From JAFGXT01 sp963677165 (GTDB lineage Bacteria > Verrucomicrobiota > Lentisphaeria > Victivallales > SZUA-371): a stretch of 64,000 nucleotides of DNA. Below, piece by piece: positions 37,056 to 46,383 of this stretch. The translations under genes were made by a program, and so were the position numbers. Below the pieces are notes generated by a model. That model had not been told where the DNA came from. It did not search any database and was given only the letters and a program-made list of their open reading frames with translations. The stretch lies in the NCBI GenBank assembly GCA_963677165.2, contig CAXXSX010000002.1:1426001-1490000 (forward strand). The letters run 5' to 3'. Numbering within the stretch: the stretch's first letter is position 1; each line of letters opens with the position of its first letter.

Positions 37056-38145
37056 AGGGTTCCGAATAGTGCTTTACATTCAAATTGTATTGCGCATTAT
37101 TATATTTTGCATTTAAAATCATTTTTACAGAGCCGAAGTTCAGGCGTTTCAAATACCATTTCAGGTCCCGTTTCTTTTTTCTAGCGGAAATATAAGCGTC
37201 GATGATTTTGCTTCGTTTGCTTATGTATTCGTTTTTATCCATTGAGAGAGCTACCGAATAGGAATTCATTTTCTCGATGAGTGATGGGTTGTCGCTGGTA
37301 CGGATTTTTATACCGTCGTCGAACAGGGGAAGCATTGAATATTCTGTAACAGCATCTCCATTCAATTTGAGTGAAAGAATAGCTGATGATTTATTATTCT
37401 CATTTTGCCGGATAAGTGGCTTGTCCGATTTACTGGTATAAACATCGTCGAAACAAACATTCCCTAGGCTGTACGCCAAAATGGAATTTCTGTACTTTTC
37501 AAGTCCCTGAAGCACATGAGGATGATGTCCATAAAAAACATAAGGTTGTTTTGCCGCCAATTTTCTGGCAAGAAGAATGTGGTCATAATTGGGCATATTG
37601 ACGTGCTCTTGCCCGCAATGAAAACTGGCGATGTTAAAGTATCCGGCCACGGCGTTTTCTTCCAGAACCTTTTCAATCGCAAAACCATCCAGAATATTGA
37701 CTCCATGTTGACTGCCCGGAACTAAATAGCCGCTGCCGTTGGTGGAGTAACAGCAGAACCCGCTTAATGCGACCTTGGTGCCGTCTGACTCAATATAGCA
37801 CTGTTTGTCATTAACTCCAAAATATTTGATATTATTCTTTTCAAGCAGTCGACATGTGGACAAGAACCCCTCTAAACCATAATCAAAAATATGATTATTG
37901 GCTAGATTCACATATGAAATATTCAAGTATTCTAATAATTTAATATTTTGGGGAGAAGCTTTGATATGTGCTGATTTTGCTCCCATAGTGGTATTGCTGT
38001 TTGTAAGCGGAGTTTCCAAGTTGCCAATTACAAAATCATATTTTTTTAATTCCAAGGATAATTCCGAAAAATATTCATATATCTTGGAATTGTCTGTAGA
38101 ATATTTCCCAAAAAAAGCAATGTCTCCAAGCAGTGCTAATTTCAT
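37036..38145 (-). CDS. CapA-family (poly-gamma-glutamate capsule-type) metallophosphatase-fold protein
   Basis: 369 residues from the ATG at 38145, which overlaps the ATP-grasp stop by 4 bp (ATGA). PGA_cap signatures: LLGDIAFFGKY, VIGNLETPLTNSN, YVNLANNHIFDYG, SFHCGQEHVNMPN, YGHHPHVLQGLE, AYSLGNVCFDD. No signal peptide or membrane anchor, unlike CapA/PgsA of Bacillus. It is adjacent to an ATP-grasp ligase-like gene, so it may act in attaching or processing an amino acid or amide on the polysaccharide rather than poly-glutamate export; that is inference. Confidence 0.88.
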   Translation of the reverse strand: MKLALLGDIAFFGKYSTDNSKIYEYFSELSLELKKYDFVIGNLETPLTNSNTTMGAKSAHIKASPQNIKLLEYLNISYVNLANNHIFDYGLEGFLSTCRLLEKNNIKYFGVNDKQCYIESDGTKVALSGFCCYSTNGSGYLVPGSQHGVNILDGFAIEKVLEENAVAGYFNIASFHCGQEHVNMPNYDHILLARKLAAKQPYVFYGHHPHVLQGLEKYRNSILAYSLGNVCFDDVYTSKSDKPLIRQNENNKSSAILSLKLNGDAVTEYSMLPLFDDGIKIRTSDNPSLIEKMNSYSVALSMDKNEYISKRSKIIDAYISARKKKRDLKWYLKRLNFGSVKMILNAKYNNAQYNLNVKHYSEPYDKTER

Positions 38146-39254
38146 ATGAATTTTTCCTTTTTGCATTGTCTCAAAAGATTATATAACACTTCTTCTGGTG
38201 CATTTAGTGGTATGTCATGCCAAGTGCCATTTCTATCCCAATATCCTCCTGCTTCGAGAAGTGCAGTATGAGAAAAACCATAACTGATTTCAACTATTAT
38301 ACCCTTGCCAGATGTTTTGTCAACAACATAATCATAACCCATGCAGTCAAACCCAAGCTTATCACTTACTAAAAAAGCAGAATCTATAATACTTTGAGAA
38401 ACCAGATTTCTATCAAAAAATAAATCTCCTCCTCCGGAAGCGCGAAAGTCATCCTTTCTGGTCTTTCTGGCGATGAAACTTAATTTGTCTCCAATAACTA
38501 CGATTTTTAAATCATAGCCATTGTTTGGAATGAATTTCTGAAAGAATACGTATCCTTTTTCACGAGGAAACATTTTTGCGCGTGAAAATGTGTGAAGAAA
38601 TTGTGGAAGCTTCTTCAATCTAGTTTTTACTGTTTTCCAATTTCTGGAGGAATTCATCATTGATTTTGATTTTAGCATAATGCTTGGCGTAGCCTTATAG
38701 CCCTTTGAAAACATACGCCTGACATAATACTTTGCTTCACGTGATGATTTTAAAAGTTTAACGTTGCTTGATCCTGAGCCATTGCGTAGTTTTCCGACAA
38801 TTGGATAAACTGCAATATTTTCAAGCCAGTTAATGGCATCTTCTTTTTTGTAGAACATCCATGAATCCGGGATAGGAGCATCTGCGGTTTGGAGATAATA
38901 AGTCTCAGCGATTTTATCGTCAAAGTGCCAAGACGACTCAAAACAGGGGAATACATTTAGTCCCATGCGTTTTGCGCTATACAATATACTTTGGGCTTCA
39001 AGCATGTCTGGAAGAACATAACCGCTAAAATGCCATAGCAGACAGTCAAAAGCTTTTAATTTACGGATAACATCCGGGTGGTAGCAGTCAACAAACTCAT
39101 ACTGTACGCCGTTTTCTTCACAATATTTTGCCCAGTCAAGTGTCCAGAAGCCATAATGATCAAATATTTTATTGTTTCTGCAAATGGCAACTCTAGGTTT
39201 TTTATTTGTTTTCATATTAGTATCCAGTAAAGTAGCGGTTTTGTTTGTATTCAT
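38142..39254 (-). CDS. ATP-grasp family protein (RimK-like)
   Basis: 370 residues. A Rossmann-like N-terminal part (RVAICRNNKIFDHYGFWTLD), then an ATP-grasp fold: GKLRNGSGSSNVKLL (phosphate loop), KGYVFFQKFIPNNGYDLKIV, and DYVVDKTSGKGIIVEISYGF with the C-terminal metal-binding acidic/Asn site. ATGA overlap on both sides with CapA-like and GT4 genes. It would activate a carboxylate and form an amide with an amine; the acceptor may be an amino sugar or uronic acid of the repeat unit. Confidence 0.85.
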   Translation of the reverse strand: MNTNKTATLLDTNMKTNKKPRVAICRNNKIFDHYGFWTLDWAKYCEENGVQYEFVDCYHPDVIRKLKAFDCLLWHFSGYVLPDMLEAQSILYSAKRMGLNVFPCFESSWHFDDKIAETYYLQTADAPIPDSWMFYKKEDAINWLENIAVYPIVGKLRNGSGSSNVKLLKSSREAKYYVRRMFSKGYKATPSIMLKSKSMMNSSRNWKTVKTRLKKLPQFLHTFSRAKMFPREKGYVFFQKFIPNNGYDLKIVVIGDKLSFIARKTRKDDFRASGGGDLFFDRNLVSQSIIDSAFLVSDKLGFDCMGYDYVVDKTSGKGIIVEISYGFSHTALLEAGGYWDRNGTWHDIPLNAPEEVLYNLLRQCKKEKFI

Positions 39255-40354
39255 TGTAAAGTTTTTTTAATTTCTTCCAAATAAGCATTAATTACTAAAT
39301 TCCGATCGAATTCTTCTTCCATTTTTTTTCGTCCGGCAATTCCCATTTTTTCCTTTTCTGGATGAGGCAATTCAATGAATCGCTGTATTGCACGAGTCAA
39401 ACTATTAGCATCTTTTACATGAAACAAATATCCCGTTATTTCATCAATAATGGCATCTCGACATCCAGGAATATTTGATGCTAAACAAGGTCGACCAGCT
39501 GCGGCCGATTCTAACAATACATTTGCCATTCCCTCGTGGTAAGATGGTAATATCGTGCAATGACAACTGGCAATCAAATCATGTACTTCTTCCTGCATTT
39601 TAAATCCATGATAAATGATTTCATTTTTAGCGTTCATATTTATAATAGTTTTCTCACAACTTTTATCTTCAGGACTTCCTATCACATGAAATTCAACATT
39701 ATTATTCTTTTGGTGAATTTCCTTGATTGCGGAGAATAACTCATGAAATCCCTTGTCTTTCCGAATACGAGCTATTGTAATAAACCTAACAGGAGAAATT
39801 AATTCCGGATATTTTTCAAATTTATGTATTGTTAGATTTACACCAGATCCTGGAAGAAGTCTATTTTTCTGGTTTACAATCCTTTTTTGCTTAAAGAACT
39901 TCATATTAACTGAATTTTGAAAAAACACACATGAGGATTTTTTGTATGCCATTTTTTGCATCCATAATAAAAGATATCTTAACCCCCCTTTTTTATGAAA
40001 TGCAGTCCCTAATCCCGTTACATTATTTATATGTGGAGTTCTACAAAATCTACTTGCGATACTTCCATAAATATTAGGTTTAATAGTATAAGTCAATACT
40101 ATATCCGGCTGAATTCTTTTGATTAATTTGATGTAATTTATTAAAAGCACAAAATCAGTAGCTGGATTTGTTCCATGACGTTCTACTTTTATATTTACGA
40201 CATCACAGCCCAGTTTAATTAAATAATTACTTTTATCTTCAACAGTTAGCGCAATAACTACTTTATTCTTTTCGGCAATTAATCTTTGCACTAGTTCACG
40301 CCTGAAATTATAAATGGAGCTTTCTGTGTTTGTAAAAATTAAAACGGTCTTCAT
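39251..40354 (-). CDS. Glycosyltransferase family 4, PglA-like
   Basis: 367 residues. It opens TNTESSIYNFRRELVQRLIA, as in PglA-type transferases that add the second residue to undecaprenyl-linked sugars, with HINNVTGLGTAFHKKG, IARIRKDKGFHELFSAI and the EX7E-type HEGMANVLLESAAAGRPCLA. A PglC-like initiator and PglF-like dehydratase occur in the same locus, which fits. Overlap of 4 bp on each side. Confidence 0.9.
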   Translation of the reverse strand: MKTVLIFTNTESSIYNFRRELVQRLIAEKNKVVIALTVEDKSNYLIKLGCDVVNIKVERHGTNPATDFVLLINYIKLIKRIQPDIVLTYTIKPNIYGSIASRFCRTPHINNVTGLGTAFHKKGGLRYLLLWMQKMAYKKSSCVFFQNSVNMKFFKQKRIVNQKNRLLPGSGVNLTIHKFEKYPELISPVRFITIARIRKDKGFHELFSAIKEIHQKNNNVEFHVIGSPEDKSCEKTIINMNAKNEIIYHGFKMQEEVHDLIASCHCTILPSYHEGMANVLLESAAAGRPCLASNIPGCRDAIIDEITGYLFHVKDANSLTRAIQRFIELPHPEKEKMGIAGRKKMEEEFDRNLVINAYLEEIKKTLQ

Positions 40355-41730
40355 CGTGAAAGTAGCCCCGTATTTTGATGTATTATATTATATTTTTCTT
40401 TTTCCAGAACAGAAGAGGGAACAACAAAAATATTTTCAATGTACACTGATCCACTAGCTAAATATAAGCCCATTCTGGCATAACCATCTAAATGGTTCAG
40501 ATCAAATGCTATTATTTGCTGTTGTTTCTGCTGATTGGGATTTATTCTTGTTAAGCACTCAATTTTAATCAACTTATTCTTAGAGTATTTGAACAGAAAA
40601 ATTCGAATTAATGAATTTGGCTTGCCATGGAATTTCAACATTATCCAATATTTTTGTCTACCTTTAAAAATAGTGTTGGAAAATAAAGAAATTGTTGAAT
40701 TGCAACTCATTTTTAATTGAAATTTATAATTATCTTCTTCTGATGGCATTAACCTTATTTGGGCTGGACTACATTCCCTTTGCCATCCTGCATTAGAATT
40801 TATCGTCCATCCCATTGGCAAATAGGAATTCGTCACATGGATAAGATCAATACCGCGCTCTTTCAAGATTTTGACTTCCGGATAATTTGGGAGAACTTTT
40901 ATTTTTTTTGAAAAAGTTCCATTTCTTAATATATTATTTCTAGAAAATAATTCTTCAAGTTCACCTGGTTTCATCCAAGCTGATTTATATTTTGACGTTA
41001 TCCGGTATAGTCGATGCGCTACTTTATCTTTATTCCGAATATATTCATAAAGCAACTGTGGTTTCTGGTGGTATTTTTTTTCCCATACACTGCAGAAACG
41101 GCTAGTTTTTTTTTCTATACAAAGCAAATATAAATATGGATATTGGTATTTATATTTTTCGTAATTAATCTTATTATCTAATTGTTTTAATTGGAATTCA
41201 ATATTTGCACAATGATCATTTAAATACTTATTTTTTACATTAATAACTTTTATTTCTTTGTCAAAATAAAGATTCCCTCCTGGTTTGCCCAAAATAAGTA
41301 AAACAGTATTTTTTATATTGTTTTTCAAGCAGTCTTTCCGTAGCACCTTGGGAAGTTTATTTATATATGGCTTACTTTCCTGAAAACGCATAGCCTTGGC
41401 AACACAAGCAATTAGGCTTACCATGACTAAAATCCGGACAATTCCTCGTCCATGTTTAACTCGTAATTTTTTCAAAATATCAGGAAGTATTAATACAACA
41501 TATGTACAAATAACAATTCCTGGTACTAGCGTTGGCATAGCATATCGGCGACTTATGATGATAGGAATTCGCCATGCCGAAATAGTAACTAAAGTAATAA
41601 AAATAAACAATAATGGGCTGCGCCACACTTCTCGGAAATATTTACCTCTAAAAAAAAGAATAAATCCAATAAGAATGATTATTCCAAAAGGAATAAAATT
41701 AACCAGAAAAAACCCATTTATTAATTTCAT
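40351..41730 (-). CDS. Membrane protein, C-terminal half of a split GT-C transferase?
   Basis: 459 residues. The start is the ATG at 41730 with AAGGAG five bases upstream, overlapping the previous stop as ATGA; a GTG six bases further upstream is less likely. About four membrane helices (LVNFIPFGIIILIGFILFF, LLFIFITLVTISA, LVPGIVICTYVVLILP, GIVRILVMVSLIACV) with the RRYAMP motif seen in the late helices of PMT/ArnT-like GT-C enzymes. The soluble C-terminal ~320 residues are unrecognised. With the protein encoded by the gene before it, this resembles one GT39-like enzyme in two pieces. Confidence 0.65.
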   Translation of the reverse strand: MKLINGFFLVNFIPFGIIILIGFILFFRGKYFREVWRSPLLFIFITLVTISAWRIPIIISRRYAMPTLVPGIVICTYVVLILPDILKKLRVKHGRGIVRILVMVSLIACVAKAMRFQESKPYINKLPKVLRKDCLKNNIKNTVLLILGKPGGNLYFDKEIKVINVKNKYLNDHCANIEFQLKQLDNKINYEKYKYQYPYLYLLCIEKKTSRFCSVWEKKYHQKPQLLYEYIRNKDKVAHRLYRITSKYKSAWMKPGELEELFSRNNILRNGTFSKKIKVLPNYPEVKILKERGIDLIHVTNSYLPMGWTINSNAGWQRECSPAQIRLMPSEEDNYKFQLKMSCNSTISLFSNTIFKGRQKYWIMLKFHGKPNSLIRIFLFKYSKNKLIKIECLTRINPNQQKQQQIIAFDLNHLDGYARMGLYLASGSVYIENIFVVPSSVLEKEKYNIIHQNTGLLSR

Positions 41731-42527
41731 TCCCACTCCTTTCCAGTGATAACATGAATGTAATTAATGGTCTTACTTTCTGCTCTATATATTAGATTAA
41801 CATCAAAATAATATAACACTCCAATAAACAGAGTGACTACCAAAAAGTACATAACACAATTAATAATACACCGTTTTATGTATTTAGTTTTATATTGCGC
41901 AAGAAGAACAATCATACCCAATGGGAGAAAAAATGTTATCTCAAAACCTTCATATCTAGTTCCAGCTCCCAAGACAGTTAATATTCCCAGTCCAATTGGG
42001 TACAAACTATATTTCTTACTTTTTATTAATCTAACAACACACCATAAACTTAATGTGAAAATTAAAATATAAAGCGGTTCTCGCATAATTTGACATGCCA
42101 TCCTTACTGAATAAGGGTTAAATGTGGCAAAAGCCATGCCAAGTAAACCGGCTTTATCATTATCAAATGCATCACGGCAAAGAAAATACATCACAACGAG
42201 CCATAATAGAGCATATCCTAAATTCATAAACCTTAGTGTAATTTCAGGTGAAATACCCAATCTACTAACATGACTTCCTATTAGAACCATAAGTGTTGTT
42301 GGCTTTAGTGGTTTTTGATTACTTTTGATCCTTTCAATGCACTCAATATAGGCCTTTTCGTCTTGAGGAGGCCTTTCTCGCATAAACCAATACCCTAAAC
42401 GTAAACCAAAACCAACTAACAGGAATAAAAAGATAACAAGTGCCATTTGTTGCCGAGATAACTCAAAGTCACGATCAACCCATTGCAACAACAATTTTAA
42501 TTTTATTGTAAAAAGATTTTTCATCAT
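41727..42527 (-). CDS. ArnT/PMT-like GT-C glycosyltransferase, N-terminal half
   Basis: 266 residues: about seven membrane helices, with an acidic catalytic-loop motif in the first exterior loop (MRERPPQDEKAYIECIERI) and FNPYSVRMACQIMREPLYIL, as in GT39/GT83-type polyprenyl-phosphate-sugar transferases. It ends after ~265 residues where family members normally continue. The following gene carries matching C-terminal helices. It would transfer a sugar from a polyprenyl phosphate on the periplasmic side. A natural two-gene split and an old frameshift are both possible. Confidence 0.7.
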   Translation of the reverse strand: MMKNLFTIKLKLLLQWVDRDFELSRQQMALVIFLFLLVGFGLRLGYWFMRERPPQDEKAYIECIERIKSNQKPLKPTTLMVLIGSHVSRLGISPEITLRFMNLGYALLWLVVMYFLCRDAFDNDKAGLLGMAFATFNPYSVRMACQIMREPLYILIFTLSLWCVVRLIKSKKYSLYPIGLGILTVLGAGTRYEGFEITFFLPLGMIVLLAQYKTKYIKRCIINCVMYFLVVTLFIGVLYYFDVNLIYRAESKTINYIHVITGKEWE

Positions 42528-42723
42528 ATTAAAACTACTGCTTTCCCATATTTTTGTTGTTATATTTTGTAATTAGGGCACATTTAGTTTTACAAGAACT
42601 TATGAAGCTTATTAAAAAATACTATATATATTTTTAATTTTTGACACCTCTCACACTTAGGCTTTTGTTGTCCGCTCCAACTTTATTAAGTTTCCCAAAT
42701 AGAATGGAGAAAGGTCTGTCAAA

Positions 42724-44625
42724 TTATATAGAATCTAAATAGTGTTGTCCCAGCATATTTTCTGGAATGTATTTGAAACATAAGTTTCTTAGTTCTTGGT
42801 GATTTGTTTGCTTCAGCATATTTTTAACGTAATTAATATCCACTTTGTTGTTTTTGAGTTTATCCTGTTTTCTTGCTATGCATATACGTTTGCATTGAGT
42901 ATGTTCTACTTCTTCTTCCTTGGCAAGAAGTTCTTCATATTCTTTTTCTCCCGGTCTAATTCCTGTAAACTTGATTTGAATGTCACGGTGAGGCATAAAT
43001 CCAGATAATTCAATTAGACGTTTGGCCATGTCGTAGATATTTACCTGTTCTCCCATCTCTAGGATCATGATATCTTGGTCGGTCCCAATAGTTCCGGCTT
43101 GTAAAACTAATTCTACGGCTTCTGGGATAGACATGAAGTAACGGATCATTTTTTTAGTGGTTACTGTTACTGGACCTCCTTCTTTTATTTGTTGCTTAAA
43201 GAGAGGAACAACACTTCCACGGCTACCAAGGACATTTCCAAAACGTACAACAACAAATTCTGTTCCTTTTTTCTCGCGTTCCAAGACAACTCGTTCTGCA
43301 ATACGTTTAGTACATCCCATAATACTAGTTGGTCTTACCGCTTTATCTGTCGAAATAATAACCACACGTTTTACTCCAAGTTCTTCCGCACTGTCAGCAA
43401 CGTTTGATGTTCCTATGACATTAGTATGAAATCCCATCGATATATTATCTTCAAGTAAGGGAACGTGTTTGTAGGCGGCTGCATGATAAATGATATCAAT
43501 GGAATGATGTGCTATTGCATTGTCAAGTGTGGTTTTAAACCGAATATCTCCAAGCATAGAAATGATTTCTATGTCTGGAAATAATGGCTTGAGTTTTCGT
43601 TCTGTTTCATAGAGATTATATTCTGAAAATTCGAATATAACTAGTTTATTTGGGGTGTATTTACATAATTGTTGGCAGAGTTCACTTCCTATACTTCCTC
43701 CCCCACCTGTTACCATGACATTTTTTGCTTTCACAAAATCCAAGATTTCTGTATGATCAAATTTTACAGGAGGTCTTCCTAGTAAGTCATCTATTTCTAC
43801 TTCCCGTATATCCGAGATTTTGACATTACCATTTGTTATCTGGTCTGCTCCTGGAATTATTTTAAGCTGACAATTATAATTCATCCTTTTTAGGCGAGTC
43901 ATCAATAATCTCAAAAATCTTTTCCTTGAATAAGGCGGAATTAAAATTATTTCCATAATTTTATTATTGACAACAAACTCAGCTAGTTCCAGAGCGCTTC
44001 CTTTTATAGGGATACCCATTATTGTTCCAACTGTTATTTTTTCCGGCCCAAAGATGCCTAGGATTTTTCTGCTGGTTTTGGATCCATCTATCGCATGAAG
44101 AAAAGTATTGACATCTTTAAATTTTCCTACAACTACAGTTCTTATAAGTGGTGTATCAGGAGTATTGTCATTGATTTCTCTAATCATTCTCACACAAACT
44201 CTAATCCAAGACATTGATCCCGCACAAAATAAAAAGTCGATGATAATAACAGACAGGGCAAATTCTCTACAAATCTCTTTTCTATATCCTATAAAGATTA
44301 ATGCTAAGATTGTACTTGCTATAAGATTTCCAATCAGAACTCTTCGTATATCAACAAGTGATGTATAACGCCATAATCCGCGATTCAAATGGAAAACTTG
44401 GTAAATGACTATTTTAGTTAAAATAAAAATAGAAAAAATTTTTATTGTATTTTGTGTATAGTTTGCAGGTATACTGAATTCAAAGCGGATGATAATTGAT
44501 ATAACCAATGAGCACAAGATGATACTTAAGTTCAAAAGAAAAACCAATAGTCTTCGCTGCTTAAATAAAATTTGGGAAACAGAAGAAGGAGTTATTTTTA
44601 TTAGTTGTGTTATTAGATATTCCAT
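42724..44625 (-). CDS. Membrane-bound UDP-sugar 4,6-dehydratase (PglF/WbpM-like)
   Basis: 633 residues. Four N-terminal transmembrane helices (residues ~25-160), a CoA-binding-like Rossmann domain, then an extended SDR domain: VMVTGGGGSIGSELCQQL, YHAAAYKHVPLLEDN, VIISTDKAVRPTSIMGCTKR and RFGNVLGSRGSVVPLF. WbpM/PglF enzymes convert UDP-GlcNAc to a UDP-4-keto-6-deoxy sugar used for bacillosamine- or QuiNAc-type sugars. A 196-bp gap separates it from the GT-C pair, so a separate transcript or weak internal promoter is possible there. Confidence 0.93.
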   Translation of the reverse strand: MEYLITQLIKITPSSVSQILFKQRRLLVFLLNLSIILCSLVISIIIRFEFSIPANYTQNTIKIFSIFILTKIVIYQVFHLNRGLWRYTSLVDIRRVLIGNLIASTILALIFIGYRKEICREFALSVIIIDFLFCAGSMSWIRVCVRMIREINDNTPDTPLIRTVVVGKFKDVNTFLHAIDGSKTSRKILGIFGPEKITVGTIMGIPIKGSALELAEFVVNNKIMEIILIPPYSRKRFLRLLMTRLKRMNYNCQLKIIPGADQITNGNVKISDIREVEIDDLLGRPPVKFDHTEILDFVKAKNVMVTGGGGSIGSELCQQLCKYTPNKLVIFEFSEYNLYETERKLKPLFPDIEIISMLGDIRFKTTLDNAIAHHSIDIIYHAAAYKHVPLLEDNISMGFHTNVIGTSNVADSAEELGVKRVVIISTDKAVRPTSIMGCTKRIAERVVLEREKKGTEFVVVRFGNVLGSRGSVVPLFKQQIKEGGPVTVTTKKMIRYFMSIPEAVELVLQAGTIGTDQDIMILEMGEQVNIYDMAKRLIELSGFMPHRDIQIKFTGIRPGEKEYEELLAKEEEVEHTQCKRICIARKQDKLKNNKVDINYVKNMLKQTNHQELRNLCFKYIPENMLGQHYLDSI

Positions 44626-44652
44626 ATCTTTGGGATATTCTGTCTTATGTAT

Positions 44653-45990
44653 TTAAAGTTTCTCAACCATTTGATCAAAGAGAGCAAAACCGCAAGCAAT
44701 GATTAATGGTATTATTGAAATAATAAGTAAAATCACTAAATTTTTCAGAGAACTATTTATTACAATAGGTGTACTTCCTGCTATTACGGAAGAGAATCGA
44801 TTATTGATATAGTCCTTATATAAAAGATTGGATTCTTTTGCCCAATAAATAAGTTTGTCGTGTATTTCTTTGATCTTTTTTACAATAGTTTTATTGTTGT
44901 TAATTGTTTTACTGTTTTCCAAGTCTTTTATTTCTGCTTCTAATATCTGAACTTCTGTTTTTGATTGTTCTGCTGCTGATTGTGTTTTTACTAGTATCTT
45001 CAGGAGAGCATCATTGGAATCCGAGCCTTTGAAAAGATTAAGTTCAACAGGATTTGAGCTTTTTGAATTGGAATCTTTCTTCAAAAGAGTTTCATTATAT
45101 TGTCTGAAAATTCTATCGACAGCATTTGCTTCTGCCTGTTTTTTTAATGTTTCATTCTGAAGATTTTTTAATTGTCCTTTTAATTTGTTGAGCAATGTGC
45201 TAAGGTCTTTTGTTAATTTCAATGCTTGGATTTCCGCTTGAACAGAAGAAATATAAGATTTCTTTAAAAATGTTACATTATCCACAATATATGAAATGGA
45301 TTTCCCTGTTTTGGGGCTGGTAAAATCTCCATCTTTTTTTAATTCTGTTAAATTTTTGATCAGGTCTGCTGCAAGAAGATCGTAAAAACCAATTTGTTCT
45401 ATAAAGTCAGCCTGACTTATCATATCATCTGTTTGAGAATATGGGACAATTGCTCCTTTTCCATATTTATTTATGAAGTTGCGTTTGTATATCTGCACTA
45501 TTTCGTTTAAGAAAACTTTTTTTGCTTTGTCCGAAAATTTATCTGGTGAAGTTGTTGTAAATTTAATGAGAAAAGCCGAAGGATGATAGGTGAAATCTTT
45601 ACGATTTTTGGCTGCTAGTTTTTGCAACTCTTTGATCTTAAAAGGAATATCCTCTTCGATTGAAATATAGTAAGATATATTTTGGAAATTATCTGTTCCT
45701 AGTCGTTTATTTAAATCTTTAGCTGCTTCATTTAATATTTTAGGAGCGATAATTTGTGTAGCGGAGAAGGAGCTTCCATCAGGATTTTGGCCATTTTCTA
45801 TCCCGGCAAAAGTGAGCTCTACGCGTTCATAAGTTGTATATTGAGGCGGCTTGATCTTATATAAAGTATATCCGCCGACAGCGGCAAATAAAATCATGAA
45901 AAATATAATATAAATCTTATTGCGCCATAGATATTTTATGGCTTTTTTTATATCAAAAGAAAACTCTGCCGTCTTTTCTGCTTCATTCAT
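44653..45990 (-). CDS. Wzz-like polysaccharide chain-length determinant
   Basis: About 445 residues (start at 45990, GGGGAT upstream; ATGs at 45999 and 46008 are alternatives). Two membrane helices at the ends (IYIIFFMILFAAVGGYTLY and NLVILLIISIIPLIIACGF) enclose a large coiled-coil domain rich in Lys/Gln (LSTLLNKLKGQLKNLQNETL, LEAEIKDLENSKTINNN), the Wzz/polysaccharide co-polymerase topology. The cytoplasmic C-terminus is short, with no tyrosine-kinase domain. First gene of the locus. Confidence 0.82.
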   Translation of the reverse strand: MNEAEKTAEFSFDIKKAIKYLWRNKIYIIFFMILFAAVGGYTLYKIKPPQYTTYERVELTFAGIENGQNPDGSSFSATQIIAPKILNEAAKDLNKRLGTDNFQNISYYISIEEDIPFKIKELQKLAAKNRKDFTYHPSAFLIKFTTTSPDKFSDKAKKVFLNEIVQIYKRNFINKYGKGAIVPYSQTDDMISQADFIEQIGFYDLLAADLIKNLTELKKDGDFTSPKTGKSISYIVDNVTFLKKSYISSVQAEIQALKLTKDLSTLLNKLKGQLKNLQNETLKKQAEANAVDRIFRQYNETLLKKDSNSKSSNPVELNLFKGSDSNDALLKILVKTQSAAEQSKTEVQILEAEIKDLENSKTINNNKTIVKKIKEIHDKLIYWAKESNLLYKDYINNRFSSVIAGSTPIVINSSLKNLVILLIISIIPLIIACGFALFDQMVEKL

Positions 45991-46109
45991 TATATCCATC
46001 CCCAACAATTTATTGTTTATAGAGCTTTTACAGCCGCCTTATTCAGCATTAAAATAATATCACTTTGGGTATTATTCAATAAATTAACCTGTCTTTAATT
46101 AATTTGGTT

Positions 46110-46135
46110 GCGCAAAAGATGCGAAGCTTTTGCGC
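46110..46135. other. Perfect hairpin in the leader of the polysaccharide locus
   Basis: GCGCAAAAG and CTTTTGCGC (9-bp perfect arms, 8-base loop) lie 120 bp before the Wzz-like gene. No T-run follows on either strand. It could be a leader-RNA stem or a binding site. The whole stretch 45991-46383 is non-coding and also has an interrupted dyad CGGATAAT/ATTATCCG (46295-46302 and 46334-46341). I found no JUMPstart/ops sequence in it. Confidence 0.4.
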
Positions 46136-46383
46136 TAAAACCTAAAACTCAGGATCTTGGTCGGAACCATTTCAAATGCCGCTTGAATTCCCAATTGTAA
46201 ATTTAAGCATTTGGTATGCCAATGTTTTGTCCTTGGCTAACCTGATGATGAGATTTGTCAGAATATATTCTCATACGTGCTTATTATAACTGGTCGGATA
46301 ATTTCCCAGAATCCCCTTTCCTTGGAACGGAAGATTATCCGCCTATATAATTATATGCATACGATAAAAACATTTCGTTTTTT

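Noticed and set aside
46295..46341. CGGATAAT/ATTATCCG dyad taken as a terminator of the AAA+ gene
   Set aside because: Arms are 31 bases apart and no T-run follows on either strand.
45991..46383. JUMPstart/ops leader for RfaH-type control of the polysaccharide locus
   Set aside because: No GGCGGTAGC-like core is present on either strand.
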